A program made the position numbers and the translations under genes. The notes under the pieces are model-generated. The model ran no database searches. It had not been told where the DNA came from and saw only the letters and a program-made list of their open reading frames with translations. Shown in pieces: positions 60,321-64,000 of a stretch of 64,000 bases of DNA (the first letter of the stretch is position 1; every line of letters begins with the position of its first letter). This DNA is from Druceiella hillmani. Its lineage: Eukaryota > Arthropoda > Insecta > Lepidoptera > Hepialidae. Where the stretch lies: positions 1,290,501 through 1,354,500 of the forward strand of contig JAYKKI010000137.1 of assembly GCA_039881145.1 (NCBI GenBank). Direction: 5' to 3'.

Positions 60321-61069
60321 GTTAGTTTCTTATTAAGACTAATGACAATGAAATATTTTGAAAAAACCTTTAATAAAATTTACAAATCAATTGCAAAAAA
60401 TCTATCTAAAGCCAAAAAGAGACCATCAAGTGAGACAACAATAATCATACAAATATAGTCTCCTTTGGAATTAATACCATTGTGTTTTCGGATAGACTAG
60501 AGATTGAATTTGAATCAACGGTCTAACTTCCTTTGACAAATTGTTGCATGCCTAACATAAACAATAAATAATTTATCATAAACTTAGGAAATAAGGAATA
60601 TTACGAATATTATATTTTTAATATGAAATATTTTTCAAACAATTTTCAAAACTCTAAACAAGTAGTTTAATGAAATTGTAAGAAACAAGTTTTGATTTAA
60701 CGTCGCATTGTCTTCACCTCGTTGTATATATCATACCTGTCAAGATTAAATATTCCATTTTGCTGTACTATTTTTTTTCGATTTTGCCGAAATGTTTGTT
60801 GACATTTAGCGTTTGTTTTTGGTATTTTTTTGCATTCTAAAGTTGATTTTGGATTTTTTTTCTTTTTCGATACTCTTTTTGACGCTTAGTATATGATATA
60901 ATTTCACTATTATGTCTCTGTAATGCATGTAAACAGTAAATAGTAAACACTTGTATCACATGTATATTAAACTTATATAAACAGTAAATACTTTTATCGA
61001 GTTATATGATTTATTAAGTTTACTTTTCTAAGTTTCATTTCATTCTCATTAATAAATTAAAATAAATTG
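60321..61069. other. AT-rich spacer
   Basis: No recognised feature. Confidence 0.5.
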
Positions 61070-61830
61070 CCAGCATATTCATTTTTCATTGTTAATTAAA
61101 CTTTATTTAGATTGTTTGATGAAATAAAAATATAAATTTTTAGTGTAATAAAATTTCATGTTAAAATTAATTTTAAATTGAATTCAATTAAAAATTCAAA
61201 TTTAGGCATTTTAAAGTAATCATATTTTGATTTATGTTATTTCAAATTTGAATTCAATTCAATATTAATCTTAACATTAAATTTTATTATTTTACCAATT
61301 AATTTTTTTCTTATTTTATTATTTAAATTTTTTTTATTAAATAAATCAAATTAAATGTAAGATTAATTTTAAGTTTATACTTTAATATTTTTATTTCAAT
61401 TATTTCAAAAATAAATTATATTTAACATCAATTTAAACTTTAAATTTTATTATTCTAAGAATGTAATGTTTTCTCATTTATTATTAATTTGTTTATTGAA
61501 TCAATCAAATTCATAGGTAATTTTAAGTTTAAATTTAATTATTTTAAAAATTTGTATTTCGTTATTTATATTTTTCAAGTTTAGTATTTATTTTTAATAA
61601 ATTAATCAAATTTAAAATTAATATAGCTCAACTATATTAAAAATTAGAACTTATGTACTTTTATTTGAATTATTTTATTTTAAATTTGAATATTTCAAAT
61701 AATTAAATGAATTGCTAAATTTACTAAAAAAAAGTCTAAAGAAAATAAATTTATTTGCCGAAAATTTTTTGTAATTCATAAATTTTTAATATTTAGTAAA
61801 TGATATATAAATAATTTATAATGCAAATAA
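61070..61830. repeat. Extremely AT-rich block with degenerate internal and inverted repetition
   Basis: Very low G and C; built from variants of AATTTTAAATTTAATTATTT. 61147-61200 and 61240-61295 form an imperfect inverted repeat around TTGAATTCAATT words. It resembles decayed low-complexity satellite sequence or an AT-rich matrix-attachment-like region. No ORF. Confidence 0.55.
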
Positions 61831-61944
61831 ATATATACCGAATAGGAAACAGTATGGCAGATCAATGGCTTACAAAAGAAAGCCAGTAGAATAAAAAAGA
61901 TAAGTTTAAATAATGTTTATACTTGTTTAGAATTTGGGTTATAC

Positions 61945-62125
61945 AGCTCAACGCGCGCAATGCTTGCTACTCGAATGTCGATACTCGCACAAACACACAT
62001 ACTTGCAACCGTATATAACAGAAAGAGACCGAGAGAAAGGTCACCTGGAGGAAGAAGAACGCTTCTTTCTTACGTGACGATTTCTGCCAGTTCGCTTTAA
62101 TGTAAGTCGCGTATAAGAACTTCGT
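61945..62125. other. GC-richer island of unknown nature
   Basis: About 180 bp containing CTCAACGCGCGCAATGC, GAAAGAGACCGAGAGAAAGG, CTTACGTGACG and GTAAGTCGCG, abruptly different from both flanks. The minus-strand frame at 61967-62158 shows no motif. It could be a promoter or first exon, or a fragment of a dispersed element. Confidence 0.35.
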
Positions 62126-62600
62126 TCCAAAAAAGCAGATATAATATAAAATTTTCAATTACTGTGTAACATTAAAACGAATATCGTTATATTTTGTGAT
62201 TATATATGTTTAGTTGTTTCTTCGTATGAAAAAAATAAGAGAACTTTTACACTAAAAACAATCTTATTCGTAACTTAATATGCCATCATAATGACGTAAT
62301 GAATTTAAGTTTCTTTTATTTAACAAATTTAATACTGCTTTTATATCGACTAGGAATCATTTACATCTGCTTATTAAATTGTAAAAATGTATGTACATTG
62401 TTAGCTCATAACGTTAATTACTTATTCATAAGTATGCTATTTCTTCTCTGTTTTTATTTATCAATTATCGGGTTTCTGGTTCGTTTCTATTTATTACATA
62501 TTAGACAGTTCATTTTACTTTTAATTTTACTATACAAATTAATATGTTTGCTTATGTTTTCATTTGTACAATTTTTCGTTAGAAACATTAAACTTAAATT

Positions 62601-62640
62601 ATACTGGAAATGGATATAAATATTACTGGAAATGGATATT
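62601..62640 (+). repeat. Two tandem 22-bp units
   Basis: ACTGGAAATGGATAT occurs twice, 22 bp apart. Confidence 0.9.
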
Positions 62641-62938
62641 TCAATGTTCGGGACGCATCGTTTAAAATTTACTAATCTGTACATATATAACATAGACATT
62701 ATAAATAATTTTTACTGTGGTAAAATTTCAGCGACTATATTTTTTATATAATACAAGTATTTTGAGTATTGTTTTATAGTTGAGTTAAAAAGGAAATCAA
62801 AATAAGATACAACCGAATGGAAGGCAAAGAGGGACATAATGACACATTGCAAGTTTTATACTTTAAAATGCATATCGACTTGCAGTTCCAAGCAAAATCG
62901 TTTAATGGTCTCATTGTGATATATGCGCGTATTAATTA

Positions 62939-63026
62939 GATTCAAAATTACCACAATTTTACGTCAATAACCATAATTTTAAAATACCAATATAATTGAT
63001 TTAAAATTACCACATTTTTATGTCTT
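62939..63026 (+). repeat. Diverged 59-bp duplication
   Basis: GATTCAAAATTACCAC then TTTTACGTC at 62939, and GATTTAAAATTACCAC then TTTTATGTC at 62998. Confidence 0.7.
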
Positions 63027-63513
63027 GGAGAATTCTGTAAACTCTTTACCAGGTGTGAACTACTCTTCAAGAGAATAACATTTAATAGTTTCCAACCTAA
63101 AATTCAAGGTTGTGGTGTATACTTAAGGTGACAATTAACAATTTGATTTTAGTATAACCAAGTGTAACATATACTGATGCTTATTCGTATCGCTTTTTCG
63201 AATAGTCTACAGTTGTTTGAACTCCAGTTCTCGCTTTATTTCTTAAGCCCTGTTTAGAAGTTACATCAGCCAAATAGATCGAAATATTTTGATGCATCAC
63301 AAAATTTTGATCAATTGGTTTACTAGCAACTATTCACTCACATTCAAGATTCATATGTTTATTTCTTGTCTTTAATTGGTTACTAGTTTTCCAAATAATA
63401 TATTTTTTACAATTTCTATTCTACGTTTCATGTAAAACGGAGTGAATAACTTCATCTTTATAATTCAACTTCAGGAATCACATTTCTTCGTCTTGAATTA
63501 ATTTTTAATGGTG

Positions 63514-63552
63514 ACAGATAGTCGGAAGACCGACCGCACGACCACTATCTGT
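63514..63552. repeat. Nested hairpin
   Basis: Outer arms ACAGATAGT and ACTATCTGT (9 bp) enclose a small CGG-AAGA-CCG stem. The enclosed sequence is GC-rich. Possibly a structured RNA or the tip of a palindromic element. Confidence 0.7.
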
Positions 63553-64000
63553 TTGGTGCTTTCATCTACAGTCCTGTCATCTACAGAAAGTGATTAATTC
63601 AGTCTTCGTGGATTTACCGGAATAAAATATGCATAAGAGGGAATTCAAAATATTTTTTCTCTTTAGCTTACTATTCTCGAAGTTTTAGAAATTTCCAAAT
63701 TTAAATATTTTTTGTCCGGTCTTTTCCGAAATGGTTCATTGAAAGTTTACATACAATAGCTTAATTTAACCATAGAGAATAATGTAGTTTAAGTTGTTAA
63801 AATAAACGTTTTTGTAGGAATTAAATATATAGTTTATAATTAATGACTGATAAATATATGCAAAGAACTTTAAACATCGTACGAGTATTTACAAATACAT
63901 TTTTTAAATACTTCGATAATTATTAAATCTAAATTCATAAAATTTTCAAATATTTTATTACAAAGGCGTTACCTTGCTCTTTTATCTCCTATTTCTTATA

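Larger units (their letters stand above)
62126..64000. other. AT-rich spacer to the window end
   Basis: The 106-codon hydrophobic plus-strand frame at 62299-62619 has several potential membrane stretches, but Leu/Ile/Phe/Tyr excess is exactly what AT-rich DNA produces. It has no recognised family. Confidence 0.4.

Noticed and set aside
62299..62619. Possible four-span membrane protein
   Set aside because: Leu/Ile/Phe/Tyr excess is expected from the base composition. It has no family motif or supporting splice structure.

Overview
The window is nuclear DNA from a eukaryote, most likely an arthropod and probably an insect. It is very AT-rich by eye. It has no bacterial-style gene packing, long stretches without coding sequence, a dozen long (TA)n microsatellites, and decayed copies of transposon families typical of insect genomes. 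I found no intact, confidently recognisable host gene, no rRNA, no complete tRNA and no CRISPR array. The species is not identified.

Layout. 0-1.7 kb: a dimeric repeat, then a decayed gene (minus strand) of an uncharacterised arthropod repeat-encoded protein. 2-9.7 kb: AT-rich DNA, three (TA)n tracts, a pair of 102-bp direct repeats about 1 kb apart, and one small ORF with a zinc-knuckle look. 9.7-12 kb: a small ORF with a signal-peptide-like start, then a decayed hAT transposase with a recognisable outer terminus. 14.7-17.3 kb: two non-LTR reverse-transcriptase (LINE) fragments on opposite strands. 17.8-24.4 kb: hairpins, a mariner transposase remnant, a 242-bp fold-back element, and a GC-rich 101-bp direct repeat flanking a (TA)n palindrome. 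26.9-31 kb: degenerate tandem duplications. 31.7-34.4 kb: a second uncharacterised repeat-encoded gene (minus strand) in decay, with a 108-bp (36-codon) internal duplication and a possible untranslated first exon upstream. 36-47 kb: mostly AT-rich spacer with a 116-bp tandem duplication, two GC-rich islands, a palindrome cluster and one orphan coding-like ORF. 47.3-51 kb: a LINE-tail-like repeat, a Tc1-type transposase pseudogene that has lost two of three catalytic acids, a hairpin, and a tRNA-like SINE head. 52.7-58.4 kb: (TA)n tracts and inverted-repeat elements. 58.6-60.3 kb: a Helitron replicase N-terminal fragment and a diverged copy of a dispersed arthropod repeat. 60.3-64 kb: extremely AT-rich spacer with small repeats.

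The recognisable genes are independent insertions of selfish elements at different stages of decay, so they do not form a pathway. The most informative parts are the two uncharacterised repeat-encoded families, the structured repeats of unknown class, and two or three short ORFs that look more coding than their surroundings. Transposon calls rest on reading translated motifs by eye, without database searches.
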